A stretch of 64,000 nucleotides of DNA, taken from assembly GCA_000231825.2 (NCBI GenBank), contig JH720297.1:830348-894347 (forward strand), in the 5' to 3' direction. Below, one piece after another: positions 1-12,676 of this stretch; the stretch's first letter is position 1, and the number at the start of each line of letters is the position of its first letter. Both the position numbers and the translations under genes were made by a program. Source of the stretch: Tetrahymena elliotti 4EA (lineage: Eukaryota; Ciliophora; Oligohymenophorea; Hymenostomatida; Tetrahymenidae). The notes below the pieces were generated by a model. That model was not told the DNA's origin. It did no database searches and saw only the letters and a program-made list of their open reading frames with translations.

Positions 1-1098
1 GTTGGTTTACTTGATATTTATTGGGCTCATTAATTGTTATTAGTTCTTTTGAGATTTGATTCAATTTTTTATGTTTTTCTCATTCTTCTAAATAGTTCTG
101 TATTCAACATTTATTTTTATTATTTTTTAAAAGGCAAAATTTAGTTTGCGAAATAGGTCAAAACAGATTAAAATCAAAACTTTTAAAAAAAACTAAAAGG
201 CTAGCTCATTTCTCATTTCGAGATTGAAGTAATTGTTATAAATGAAATGACAGAATCTTCTTATTTCTAAATAATCTAATGATTATCAACTATTTCGTTT
301 AGCTATCTTCTAGAATTTTTTTTAATTTTGGGTTCAAAATTTCATTTTAATAAACTCAAATTAGTATTTTGTAAAATTATATTTACTTTTCACCTAATTA
401 TTTGGCAAAAAATAAAAAAAGTTGTCTTTATATTTTATTTTTTTTATTCATCTTTGTTAAATTTATTAAATTTTGTGTAAATGAATTTTTTTTAATTTAG
501 TTTAAAATAAATTTATTTATTATTTATCATCCCTGCCTTGGGTATTTTAACTAATAAATTTTATTATTGGAAAAAAAGTTCTAGCAGGAAAATGGTGAAC
601 ACCTTATATAAATATAATTCTTATTCCTTATCTTTTTATAATTTAATATTTTTATAAAAATAGAATTAATTTATTTAATATGAAATATTTCTAAATTAAT
701 TCAATAAATCGATTTTATTTTTAGATTTTTTAATTATGAATTTAATATTTAATTTTATAGTTTTGATATTCCATTAATAATTTTTTCATAAAATTGTCTT
801 CTCAATTTGAATATTAAAAAATGGATATTAAGTTTGAGAAAAGCGATAAATAAAGTTTTATAATTTATCTGTTAAGATTTTATTTTAAATTGTTATTAAT
901 ATTATCAAATTTTTTAATGGCTATTAAAAATAAGTAAATTTATATAAGTTGAACAGTATTAATTAGCAAAGTTTTGGTGTCAAGATATATTTAAAGACTA
1001 ACAAGTAGAAAATAAGAATTTGCTAATACAATTTTTTGTTTAAAATATTGTAAAAACAATACATTCATAGCAGCAACCTTTTAATTTTAGTTTTTATT
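1..1098. other. AT-rich leader region, no gene seen
   Basis: About 1.1 kb of very AT-rich sequence with long T and A runs. I found no frame with coding character on either strand. It lies upstream of the coiled-coil gene that starts at 1099 and presumably holds its promoter and 5' leader, but no specific site could be recognised. Confidence 0.6.
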
Positions 1099-4000
1099 AT
1101 GAGTTAATCAAGTAAAAATCTTGAAAACAACAACAAAAAAGATCCTAATTATATTTAAGGGCTTCTGTAGAAATTAAACTCCATTAATAAAGTTTAAAAT
1201 AAATAGGATTAAGCATATTCAGCCTTTTAGAGCCCAAACAAATCTAAACATTTATAAAAAAACTAATAACAAATTATATAATAATAATATGATTAAAAAA
1301 ATAATAATTTTTCAGAAAATCCAATAAGAATTGAAGATTAGGATATTAATTAAGTTCAAGGGAAATAGATAGATGAATAAAATACATTATTATTTGAAAG
1401 ATGTTAAGAAAATGAGTCAATAAAATTACCTTAAGACAGCTAAATTCCATTAGAATATTTAAAAAAGGTCTAATAGTTGATTTCTAAATATAATAAATTG
1501 CATTAAAATTCTAAGCTATAAAATAATATTCTAGAGCAGATGATTTTATAAAGATAGCCAACTAGCGATACCGTAAGCAAATTTTTAGTTGAAAAGTATT
1601 AAAATGGGAAAAATTTACAATAATTTGAAAAAGATTATCACTCTATTTAGAAATTAGTAGAATTGCTAGAAAGAAAGATCTTAGTATTAGACTAAGCTTA
1701 TGTAAAAAAGAGGTAGAACGAAGTATAATATAAATTAATTATGGAAAAATTATAAGAAGAAATTTAATTACTATAAAATATTTGTGTTCAAATGATTAAT
1801 ATGAGAATATCTCAATTGCATCCTTTTTAGAGAGAATCAAGGAAATAAGCACTTAAGGAAAATAAAGAATTAGATAAAAGCTATGACACGGTTAAAAGTG
1901 ATAAAAGAAGTTTTAGTGTTGATGGAGATTTATTTGAGTCTTCAGCTGCAGCCTAGTCTAATCTAAAGTAATAGCTTAAAATAAATTAATCATTTGATAA
2001 ATAAACATCAAAAGATAAAAATAACTTTGTAAATGATTTATCTTAAGCAGAAGGAGTTCTCTCTAGCATTTTAAGCATATCATAAATCTCTTCTTAAGCA
2101 AACGGTGGCAATAATAACTAACAAAAGGGGATGAATTTTAAAAAAAACTAAAATGTAGATTAGACTTTAGATGAACTAAGTGAAATTCAATAAGACATTA
2201 AAAATTCATAAAAGGCTTTAATGAGTTAAGATATAAATGAAACAATATTGAGTTTTTCAGTGAACATACAAGATGTATAAGAAACATTAAATGAGTGCTC
2301 AATAAAGTTAAAATAGGTAGAATAAATAAAACTTTTAGATAATTAATAGATAGTAAAAATGTTGAATCAAATTTTTGAGCCATTTTACAAGCAGATTAAA
2401 AATTCTAATTTGTAAGAAGATGGTAATTCTAAATTTATCAGATCTCTACCTAATTTAGAAACTTATAGAAGCATAGATACCTAAATAGCTAAACTTAAAG
2501 ATAAAGAGATTAAAAATTATTTAAATGAAAAAGAGAAATAGATCATGCAATATCAATACAAAATAAAAGAATAAGAAAAATAAATCAAGTTATAAGAGGA
2601 ATAAATAATTTAGTTAAAAGAATAATAGTAGATTTTAGATAGATAAATTAATTCAAATTAAATAGAATAAAAATAACCAGAAAACAACAATTATAATAAT
2701 TTTATAGAAGAGGATAGCTTAAATTAAATGAAGCAAGATTAAAAGGAAAATTCAATCAATTAAATTGAATAATAAAATGATTTGGTATAAGAACTTCAAA
2801 AGAATTAAAAGGAATTGACTGAACAGTATTAAATTATTTAAAATAAATTAATAGAAGAGCAAAAAAAATTTTAAGAAACAGAATAAGCTTTGAATTAAGA
2901 AAAATAACTTGGTATGGAAAGTTTAAGAGAAGAATATTAAAAGCAAATAGATGATTTGAGTAAATAGATAGAATTATTAAATGTAGAATTGTAAATTAGT
3001 TAAAAAAATACAAAAGAATAAATTGTAAAGTAGTAATAATTAGAGTAGGATAAATAAATGTTGTAGGAAAGATTGATAGAACAAGAGAATAATTACAATC
3101 TTTTACAAGAATAAAAATTAAGTTAAATTATTGGAGAATTTGAACCAATTATTAATAAATTAAAAGAAGATTCTAATAGTTATTAAATTTTAAATAATTA
3201 ATTAAAAGCAGAATTAGAAAATGATTAAATACATATCAGTTAGCTTGAATCTAAAATAAAGGAATTAAATTAAAATATGTAAAAGGACTAGGATAATTAA
3301 AATAAAGAAATGCTTAAATAAAATGAATTTCAAAAATAATTAGAATAGGAAATATCAAAATTATAAAAAATAATTGATTAGAATAAAGAAAATATTAAGT
3401 TTTTAAATTAAGAAATTATTTAATTAAAAGAAAATAACCAACAAATGTAATAAGAAATTAAAAATGAAATTGAAAGCAACAAATAATTAAAATAGAATCT
3501 TTAAGACATGAAAAATAATGAGAAAACACTCAATGAGAAAATAAGTTAATAATAGTAAGAAATCAAAGATTTTAATTTAAAAATTAACATGAAAATATTG
3601 TAAGAAGAATAGTTTAAGTTGTAAATTAACTTAAAAAAATAAGAAATTACCAAATTATAGGAAGAGCTAAGCAAATTTTAGTTATCTAACTAGTAATAAA
3701 AAGAAAAAATAGAGAGTTTACAGAGATCGGCTGTTGAATAAATTTAAACTATATAAATGCTCAAAGAGTAGGAGTGTGAATAAAAAATAAAAGAAATAAT
3801 TTCTGAAAAAGAGGATTAAATTAATTAATTAGTAGAAGAAAATTCAAAAGAATTGTAAAAACAGAGAAAGCTCGAAATTGAATAAATTCTAACAGAAAAA
3901 GAAAGTATTAAAAATTAGGAAATTTTACTTCTAAAGCAAAAACATGAACAACAAATAAAAGATTTAGAGTAAAAATTGATTGATTAAAACAAAGATCTTT

Positions 4001-7000
4001 AATTAGCTAGGGAATAGCTATCATCTGAAAGTAATAAATGCTTAGAATTATAAAAATAATTAACAGAAAAAGATTAAACAATAGAAAATCTATATAAAGA
4101 AAAGAATTTAACTCTGTAAAATAATAGCTAGCTAGAAAATTTGAATTAAAAACTGATTGAATAAATTGAAGAAGAAAAGTAAAACAATATTCACCAGAAC
4201 AACAAAACTAAATAAAATTTTGAAGATAAAATTAAAGAATTAGAGACTATAAACAAAGAATCAAGTAAAAAAATAGAATAATATTTTACGAGCATTAAAG
4301 AGAAAGAATAAGATATTAACAATTTAAATAAAGAAAGAGATGTTTAGCTTCAAAAGAATTAAGACTTACAAAATTGCTAAAATCGCTTAAAATAATCTTA
4401 GTAAGAAAATATTTAGATTAATTAATAATTAGAAGATTTTAAAAATTAAGTCTCTTAGTTGTAAAAATAATATAAAATCCATGAATGTAAATTAGAAAAA
4501 TCAATATATTATTTTAATTTTCTTATTAAAAAATAGAACAAATTGACAATTTAAAATTAAATGTCGATCAAATTTCTAAAGAAAACTTAGACTAAAAAAA
4601 AACAATAGAATCTCTTCAAGAATAAAACAAAATAGCAGAATAGTAAAAAGCTTAATATTAAAGTAAATTTCTTGAATTAATTTTTATATTATAAGCAAAT
4701 TTCAAATAAATCACCAATTAATAACTTTGAGTGCTTAATCAAAGATAATTGAATTAATAACTTTGAGTGTTTAGTCAAAGATAATTGAATTAATAACTTT
4801 GAGTGTTTAATCAAAGATAATTGAATTAAAAACTTAATCTAAGATTTTTGATTTATCTGATTTGCTTGATTAATCATCAAAAATCAACTATTTAAAAAAA
4901 TTTTAACAATACTTTATTTTTAAAAAAGGATAAATTGATTTATAATAGAAAGCTTTAGTTTAAAGTGAAAAAGAAATATTAAACTAAAAAATGTTTGTAA
5001 AAGAACTAAAATCTTAGACTTAAGATTAGGAAAACAAAAAGTTAGCTCTTTTAAGTAAATTAATTAACAAATATTAAATTATCTAATAATTATTTTTAAA
5101 GAGTAATTAGAAATTGACCATAAAACAATGATTGATTGGTAAAATTAGGCATCGAATTCAAAGAAATAAATTTTGGAATTAAAGCAACAAATAAATAATT
5201 TAGAAAGCCAAAATTAACAATAAAAAAGTAAAATTTTTAATTTCCTAGATATTTTTATATTTTTTATTTCTTTATAAGAATAAAATGGGGAAGAAAGTGC
5301 TTTACAAAATGAAATCATCATTTATCTTCAAGAAAAATCTAGATTATTAATTGGTATAGAAAATAAATTAAATCATAAGATAATTGATTAAATTACAACT
5401 TTTTCTAATGCAATTGAATGCTTTGTCTAAGAAAATAAAATTAAAATTGAAAGTCTCAAAAATGTTGAATAAAATTTATTCTCAATAGATTCTAGCTCAC
5501 TTTTTAGAAAATTAGAAACAATATAAATGGAAATTTAAAAACTTAAAAAGAAAGTTGCTGAGTTCTCTTAGTAAGTAGACACATAAAAAGACCAACTATT
5601 GGAATCTAATCAGCAACAACAGGTTTTTTTATTTTAAAATTTTGAAAATTTAAGTTTTATTTATGAATCCTTGATAAAAAATTAGAAAAATCTTCAAATT
5701 AAAGAGTTAAAATCTTACTTTGAAAAATTGCAGAAACTATTTGAAAGTGAAGACAATCTCAATAAAAAATACTTTAAAGAAATTACGGGTAAAATAAATT
5801 AAATTAAGAATTAGAAATTTATCAACAAAAAAATAAAAGATGAACAATAGGAGTTGAGCTTAAAGTTAATTAAATTATAGCATGATATTGAAATTGAAGT
5901 ATTTAAAATTCATAATTAAACTCTAGACAAAGTTGATAAAATCTAAAAAAAAATATTCCCTGGAGGTATGTCTGATTAATCTTAGTTTGAAATCTTGAGT
6001 GAAAACTTGAATTCAATTTTGAATAAATTTGAAAATGAATTTAAATAGGTAGCTACTTAAGCTTAGGGCACTTACTGGGATTATGGAAAAGAAAATAGAT
6101 TACTTGAAAGGAAGCTTATTGATATTTATGAAGAAGTTAAAAAAATGAGAGAAGGATAATTTTCTATGAAATTGCAACTCAGAAAAAAGGAAATGCAAGA
6201 TTTTGATAGCTTTAATCAAATATCCAAAAATCTAGTTAACTAGCTAAATAAATTTTAAACAATTATAGAGGGACTCCATGTTACATAATTTAGTCCAGTT
6301 AGATCATCCTATAATGTTGATATGTAAATTATAAAAATATTTAATTTATATAATACACTCATATAAAACATCTTTAAATTAATAATACATTTGAAGAAAA
6401 TAAAGCACTTTAAACCTCACTAAATTTTATCTCAATTAAAAACTAATTTTAAAAAATAATAGGTTTAACTAGAATAATGAAATGGAAGTAGTAAGGTCAT
6501 CATCAAATCCCTTTATTAAAAATTTAAATCATATAAATCTTTTTGGATCAAGAAAGAGCTAAATGTTTTCTCATAAATTTGAAAAAGTAGATGAAAAATG
6601 TAAACATACGTTTTAAATTAAAAAAACTTATTTAAAAAATTTAATTAATAGAGGAAAATGAAGAGAATGCAATTCCTGAAATTGATGATGAAGATGAAGA
6701 TTTCAAAAAATTCTAAGAAAATTTAAAAGAGGATTCTGACAAAAATAATGATCAAAGTAAAGATATTACTAGTTTGTAGAATTTAAGCTCAACCTTCTCT
6801 CCTCCAAAAAAGAGAGATAATGAAAGAATATCCTCTGCATCTGTTATAGCTTTAGCTCTTTAAAACGATGGAGGACCTCAATCTAATACTTCTTTGGGTA
6901 AAATCTCGCCTTTTAGAGAATCTATGAATAAGTAAATAAATAAATATTTAAAATAATTAAATTAAATTAAAAAATTATTGAAATAGTTTGGATGGAATGA

Positions 7001-7559
7001 GATAAAGTGTAAGTCGTATTGAGAACGAAGAGCAAAGAAATATCAGATTTATTTTAGAAGAGCTAAAAAAAATAAAATAAAATGTTGAAAAGGTTGTAAA
7101 TAGTTTATTGCAATATAACTTCGAAGAAATAAATACCAAAATTCTCAAATAAACCATTGAAACACTAGAAACAGAACTAACTGAGTATAAGAATGTAATT
7201 TTTCAATCATAAAATTAATAACTCTAATAATTTATTTTTCAGTATTATCAACAAAGCGTAGGACATATTCAAGGAGTCTTTGATGAACTTCAATAAATTG
7301 GAGACCCAGTTTATTAATTTTCTTAGCTGAATGGAATATTCAAAAAATGCTGCACTGATTTGTAAGATTTCTATAAAATGTAGTTACAATCTTAAGACAT
7401 TGAAAATTAAAATATGGTAATTTTTATCTTTATTTGGATGAAACAAAATTAAAATTCATTTTGATTGATTAGGTGATTGAAGTTGTATAACAAGTTAAGT
7501 AACTCGGTACGATAGTAAATAATAACTTAAAAAAACAAATCTAAGAAATACTTAAATGA
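1099..7559 (+). CDS. Giant Gln-rich coiled-coil protein (1910 aa, 10 exons)
   Basis: With TAA/TAG read as Gln, ATG at 1099 opens a frame that is almost one coiled coil from about residue 400 to 1700: dense E/K/Q/N/L heptads such as LKEQQQILDRQINSNQIEQ. The ends are less helical and Ser/Asn-rich, with an acidic patch (EIDDEDEDF) near 6680. Nine introns restore the frame: 4487-4536, 4663-4958, 5055-5101, 5228-5278, 6324-6396, 6600-6651, 6932-6986, 7195-7242 and 7417-7472. The exons sum to 5733 nt, or 1910 residues plus TGA at 7557. Eight introns are 47-73 nt; the second is 296 nt and contains a tandem repeat. No catalytic domain is visible. Long proteins of this type in ciliates are often cytoskeletal, basal-body or golgin-like, but the family cannot be assigned from sequence alone. 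The first and last exons are the least certain. Confidence 0.82.
4713..4833 (+). repeat. 36-bp tandem repeat inside an intron
   Basis: Three consecutive 36-bp units start at 4713, 4749 and 4785, with a partial fourth from 4821. They differ by only a few bases. Each unit carries CTTTGA and TCAAAG eight bases apart, a small dyad, so each copy could form a short hairpin. The array sits wholly inside the 296-nt second intron of the coiled-coil gene and explains why that intron is about five times longer than its neighbours. Confidence 0.85.
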
Positions 7560-7946
7560 TTTTTCTAAATAAAAATCTTCAAAAATTAGTTTAAAACAAT
7601 TAATAATTTATTCTTGACCCTAAACATTATTGAAAGAATTAATAGCATCTTTGTTATTTTAATTTGATTATGAACCTAGCTTGGAAGATTTTAAAAAAAT
7701 AAAAAGAAAGTTTGTAAAAAAATAAAAATTCATTTAAAAAATGTTTGGATTAAACAAACTGAAAAGTAAAGTTGAGTAAGAAAATGATAAATTAAAGCAA
7801 ACTGAAAAGTAGAGTGAAATATAATGAAAATGATAAAATAAATATAATATAAAAATAAATTAAGCAATATTCATTTTAAATTAGTATTTTAAATATTTAT
7901 TATTTGTATTTATCCTTTTAAATTTATAATGACAATCTAACTTTAA
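7560..7946. other. Convergent 3' spacer
   Basis: Spacer of 387 nt between two genes that converge (coiled-coil gene on +, EF-hand gene on -). It must hold both 3' ends and poly(A) signals. A 28-codon ORF from 7741 with a short internal repeat is present, but I see no reason to call it a gene. Confidence 0.6.
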
Positions 7947-10900
7947 TCAACTTATTCCACAGAAGAAACAAAGTAAATCACTTTCTGGGTGACCCTATAA
8001 GAAAATATTTAATTATCAATAAAAAATACTTAAATTGTTTATTTTTTACATCAATGATAGCTGATTTTATTTTGGTAAGAGGAATTTCTTGATCTAATTC
8101 TACATTAAGACTACTAAAAAGAAGTCTTGTAAAATATTCTACTAATTGATCTAAAATGTCATCCTTTCCAGTCAATACAAACTTCTACAAACATATTCTA
8201 CAAAGTTCCTCAATTTCTATTCTAGATAAGTTTCCACTTTTATCTACATCACAAACCTTTATTTTACATTTAAAAAAATTTTAATTTTGCAATAAAAAAA
8301 TAGATTGAAATTAAATGTGTCATAAAATGTAGAACCCATATTCCAAATAGTGGAAACATAAATTTGTTCATTTTCTGGAAGGGAATTTACCTGAATGAAT
8401 ATGTTGACTTTGCTTTCTAAATCTTTACCCTAAATACTGCTAAGAATTTATAGAAAAGATTTCCAGTCTATAAAGGATTTATAATTGCACATTCTTCTAA
8501 TAATTTCTTCTGCCTAAGAAGATAGACGATCTACTCCAAGTTCAAATGTTTTAAAATCCATTCCCTTTTCGAAAACATCCTTATAATCAATTTTCTAAAT
8601 AGACACAGTTAAGAGAGCTTTGTAGAGAATGTAAATACTATGGAGATCATGTCTTGATAGTTCGTATTTGTTGAGTAGTTTAGGGATATTTTATATAAAA
8701 AGTTCCCTATTTTAATTTTATAGTTCTTTCATCAAACTGCTTTTGTTATGAAATCTAAAAGTATTTTAAAATAATTTGTTTAAATTGCCTTGATTTTTTA
8801 TTTATTTATTACTTTTCTATGTTTTGTTGAATGTAATTTGTTTTCTTTTATTCTTTTTAGATACTCCAAAGATCATCCAAACCATGATAATGGTTCTTCA
8901 CATCACTCTTTTCTTTTTTCTTCTCTTTAGAAACTCTTTTAGTGTCTATGTCATCTAAAAATATATCTATGTATTTAGCTATTTCCCTAAGATCTATAAA
9001 TAAAATATAAATATTTTATTATTAAATTTAGTTTTTTTACTTTTTATTTCAGATTTATCTGCTGATCTTTCATATTCATTCGGCAATTCAGTTACACTTT
9101 TTTTAATTTAATTAATCTAATTTTAATACTCAGTTTCTATATTTAAAAGTTTGAGTTCTTATTTCTTGTGAGGATGGTATTCTTTAATTATTGCATTTGG
9201 ATTATGCATTAATGCTTATGCTATTTTATTTACATGACTTCTATTCCTTATTTAAGAAATCTATTCTCTAGTTAATATCTTATATTGATTTAAATCATTC
9301 TAATTTGAAGATGAATTATTTTCATCAATTTAATTAGGTAGCAAATTATTAGCTTCATTTTAAAACACATAGTTTTTGTTAAGCAATTTTACTTTATCCA
9401 AAAGACTTTAAATTGAATTTTTTAAACTTTTCTGATTCTCTTAAGTGCAAAATATATTTTAAACCCCTTAAAAAACACCCTAAGATCCAAAAAATATTGC
9501 TTCATTATTATAATCAACTTATTAAAAATTTAAATGAGTTGCAAGAGGTGTTCCATTTTATTTGAAAAAATATAAGTATTTCATATTTAATCCAAGCAAT
9601 TTCTTCAAATTTTATTTCATTTCCTCAAAGTCATCTTCAATTTATTTTTAAGCTATCTAACAGTATATCTTTTTTATTTATAAACAAAATTTTTACAGCA
9701 ATCTAAACACAAACTAAGCAAGCTCTTTTAAATTGAATAATTTTAAAAAAAATAAGATTCATCATAATAAGATAAATAAATTTAGTTATTTAGAGATATC
9801 CTTAAAATTCATAATTGAACAAATAAATATTTCTATTCTTTAAAGTTCTAAATTTCTATTTCATTTTTTAAAAATTTTATAAAAATATAATTGAGATGTT
9901 AGAAAGCCGTTCTTTTATTTTATTCGAGAAAAGCATCAATTTACTTTTGAAAAAATTGCAAAATTTTAAATTTTAAAAATTTATTTTCTTCTTTTTTTTT
10001 TAAAATTATGAAAATAATTTATTTGAAATTTCTTAAATTTGATAGTTAATTAGCTATACTTTTATTAGGTTTCAGATGTGCTTAAATATTATTGGGTAAA
10101 TATTTTATTTTCTTAAAATAATCATTAAATTTAAAGGGAGCTACTGAAATTGTAATAAAATAGAAGTAAAATTTACATATGGGATTTGATATATTTTGTA
10201 TTTTAGATTATTTTTTCTTTTAACATTACTTAGGTTATCAATAAATACTAGCAAGACGAAAAAGCTAAACTTTTCTTTATTAAAAATTTTGATTTTCTCC
10301 TTTTCCAATTGAGAATTTTATCTTTCTATTTTTTTGAGTTTGATTCCTTAGAATCCATTTTATGATTATTAAGTGTTTTCAATTTAATTAAGTTATTCGC
10401 TCTCTTTTTTATTTTTAGGTGAAGAAGTTCTAGAGTTTAAATAATTATTTCTTTCTGCTTCTCCTGTTTTTTTGAATGCAGATTGAATTTTAGCTCTTGC
10501 TATTGGATTTACAGTATCTATCTAAGGTATTACTAAGTCAGGAACTTCTGCGTCAGAGTAATTATGATTAATGACATTCTATTTAGCTTAATTATAATCA
10601 ACACTATCATTAGTTCTACTAGCATTTAATTAAGTACTTTTTTGAATTCTAGTAGAATCAGGTGAAACTTATATTTAACTAAATTTATTCCTTAACTATC
10701 TATTCTGCTATGAAAATTACTAACTTAAATATTAAATAAATATTAGCTTTATAAAAATCAAAACAAATACAAAATTTTAATTATTATATTTTGATTTAAT
10801 TTAAAAAATATGATTCATATTTTTATTAATCTTTGGTAATTGAATTTAATTTCAGTTTATTAGAAGAAATTATCTAAAAACCTAAAAATTTATTTTAAAA

Positions 10901-11998
10901 GATTAAAAATTTTTAAAGGATTTAATTTTTTTTTTTGAAGAAGGTTTGTTTTTATTTTTGTCTCTAAAGACTCTTAGAGATAAATCATAGATTTTTTATT
11001 TTCTCTAAGATTTTTGTAGCATAAATTTACTTTGATTGATTGCCATAGCAATTTTAGCATTGTTTTAGTGTTATGAAAAATTTAAGAAATGAAATGATTT
11101 TTTCAATAATATAAATAAAGAGTGTAAAACAGAAAATAACATTTTACTATTTATCTTTGAGGACGACCTTGGAATAACTGTTTGAAGTGAATTATGAATT
11201 GCTAACTTTTGTTACAAAAATATCTTTTAATTTGGGAGTGTTTATCTTGTAAGATTGTTCGTTGTTGTAGAAATTAAACATACTTTATTTGTCATCTCTA
11301 GTTTCAAGATTTATTTAGTTAATTAAATTCTAACCTTATTAAATTTTATGTTAATTTGGTTTATATAAATCTTTTACAAATTTTTAAATGTCTTGGGCTT
11401 ATTATTGCTTATCTATCAGCTCTTGACTGTCATTAAGGAGCTTTTAATGCAGAAGAGACTTTTCACTTTATTATCTTTAATGAGTCTTGTTTTGAGTTGA
11501 AGAAAGCTATTTAAAAATGATTTGATTGGAAGCAATATTCTTTGAAAAATAATCTGTTGATCTCAGCTAATTGTTTTAAGGAGTAAAAACTTAAGTGTTA
11601 TTAAGATTTAAACCTCCATATATATCTTTATTTTTGTTAGACTCGTAAAAAGAATTAGCATTTGTGCTTCTCAGCATAGTTAGCTTTTATTAAATAACCT
11701 ATTCTATTTCATTACTTCTGTTAATTTTAAAGTTTAATCCTATCTTTTTCAAATGAGGAGATGAATTATTTGAAAAATATGATTAAGAATGGTTATAAAA
11801 TCCAGATGAAAATGATTATTAAGGTGTAATAGAATGGGTGCTCTCAATATGTTAGTGAAAATCTTCTTTAATTTTATTTCTTAGAAGTCTCTTTCGGCTA
11901 TCTAGCTCTCTTTCTTAAGCAATTTAATTATAATTTTGCCTTATATTTCCTTGAGACTAAGCTCTACTGTGAAGTTGCAAGCGTTAAGATCCTTTCAT
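7947..11998 (-). CDS. EF-hand protein with DCX/ubiquitin-like segment, copy 1 (933 aa)
   Basis: Seven exons in the ciliate code: 11998-11148, 10699-10177, 9668-9041, 8993-8813, 8754-8391, 8256-8050 and 7994-7947, together 2802 nt. The N-terminal 450 residues are Ser/Asn/Gln-rich and probably disordered. A K/R-rich strand (NVKRKNNLKY) then leads to a compact segment with helix DFEEMKQNLKKLL and strand-turn YLYFFKQNGTPL, which resembles a doublecortin or ubiquitin-like fold (inference). The C-terminal 200 residues are EF-hand-like. One canonical loop is clear, DVDKSGNLSRIE, with acidic or oxygen ligands at positions 1, 3, 5, 9 and 12. The protein ends GHPESDLLCFFCGIS. It is a tandem paralogue of the next gene, with the same intron positions and phases. 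Two of its introns are unusually long (448 and 508 nt), and their borders are the least certain part of the model. Role: probably Ca2+-dependent cytoskeletal binding, unproven. Confidence 0.72.
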
Positions 11999-12676
11999 TT
12001 AAAACTTTCTAATATTATTTACATTAAAATTAATTAAAAAATTTGTAGTTTTTTCCAAATAAATAATTACTTTTTCTGCAAATTTAAGTAATAAATATTC
12101 CAACCATTAAGAGATATTTCACAATTAATTTAAATATAATATACAAGTTACTCTGAAAATAAAATAATAATAATTCAATATAAGATACACTTATTCAATA
12201 TACTAAATATTATCTATTTTTCATAATTTCTTTTTATTTTTTATTAATACATTTTGCAAAGAAATTTCTCCATCAACAAAATGTTAAAAATTTTGTGCTT
12301 TTATTTTATTTTAGATGAGAAATTCATTTAAAATCATGCAAATTATTTAAAGTAAGAAATGTTCATTTAATATTTAGTATAAAAAAGCAGAATTAGTTGG
12401 TCTTTGCTTTACTAATTAATGTGTATAACACTTATACATACAATTTATTATTTAAATACTAAAAAATACAATTATTTAAATTCAAACCAACTTACTGAAT
12501 AAATAATTAATTCAATTTTTTAATTAAGATAATTGGATTAAGTATATTTAAAGTTGAATTTTTTAGTGAAACAATTATTAACATACTTTTGATTGATTAT
12601 TTTGATTCTTTAAAATATTATTTAAATAAAAGTAATTTGATAAGATATTTATTCATTTTATAGTAATTAATTTAAA
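11999..12676. other. Spacer between the EF-hand paralogues
   Basis: About 680 nt of AT-rich DNA between two head-to-tail minus-strand genes. It should contain the 3' end of the upstream copy and the promoter of the downstream copy. No coding signal or repeat was recognised. Confidence 0.55.

Noticed and set aside
2198..2383. Minus-strand ORF inside the coiled-coil gene
   Set aside because: It is the antisense shadow of a coiled-coil exon; poly-K/E/Q codons read backwards give Phe/Leu-rich frames.
7741..7827. 28-codon ORF MFGLNKLKSKVEQENDKL
   Set aside because: Too short, no similarity, in a convergent 3' spacer; the internal CTGAAAAGTA repeat makes it look ordered by chance.
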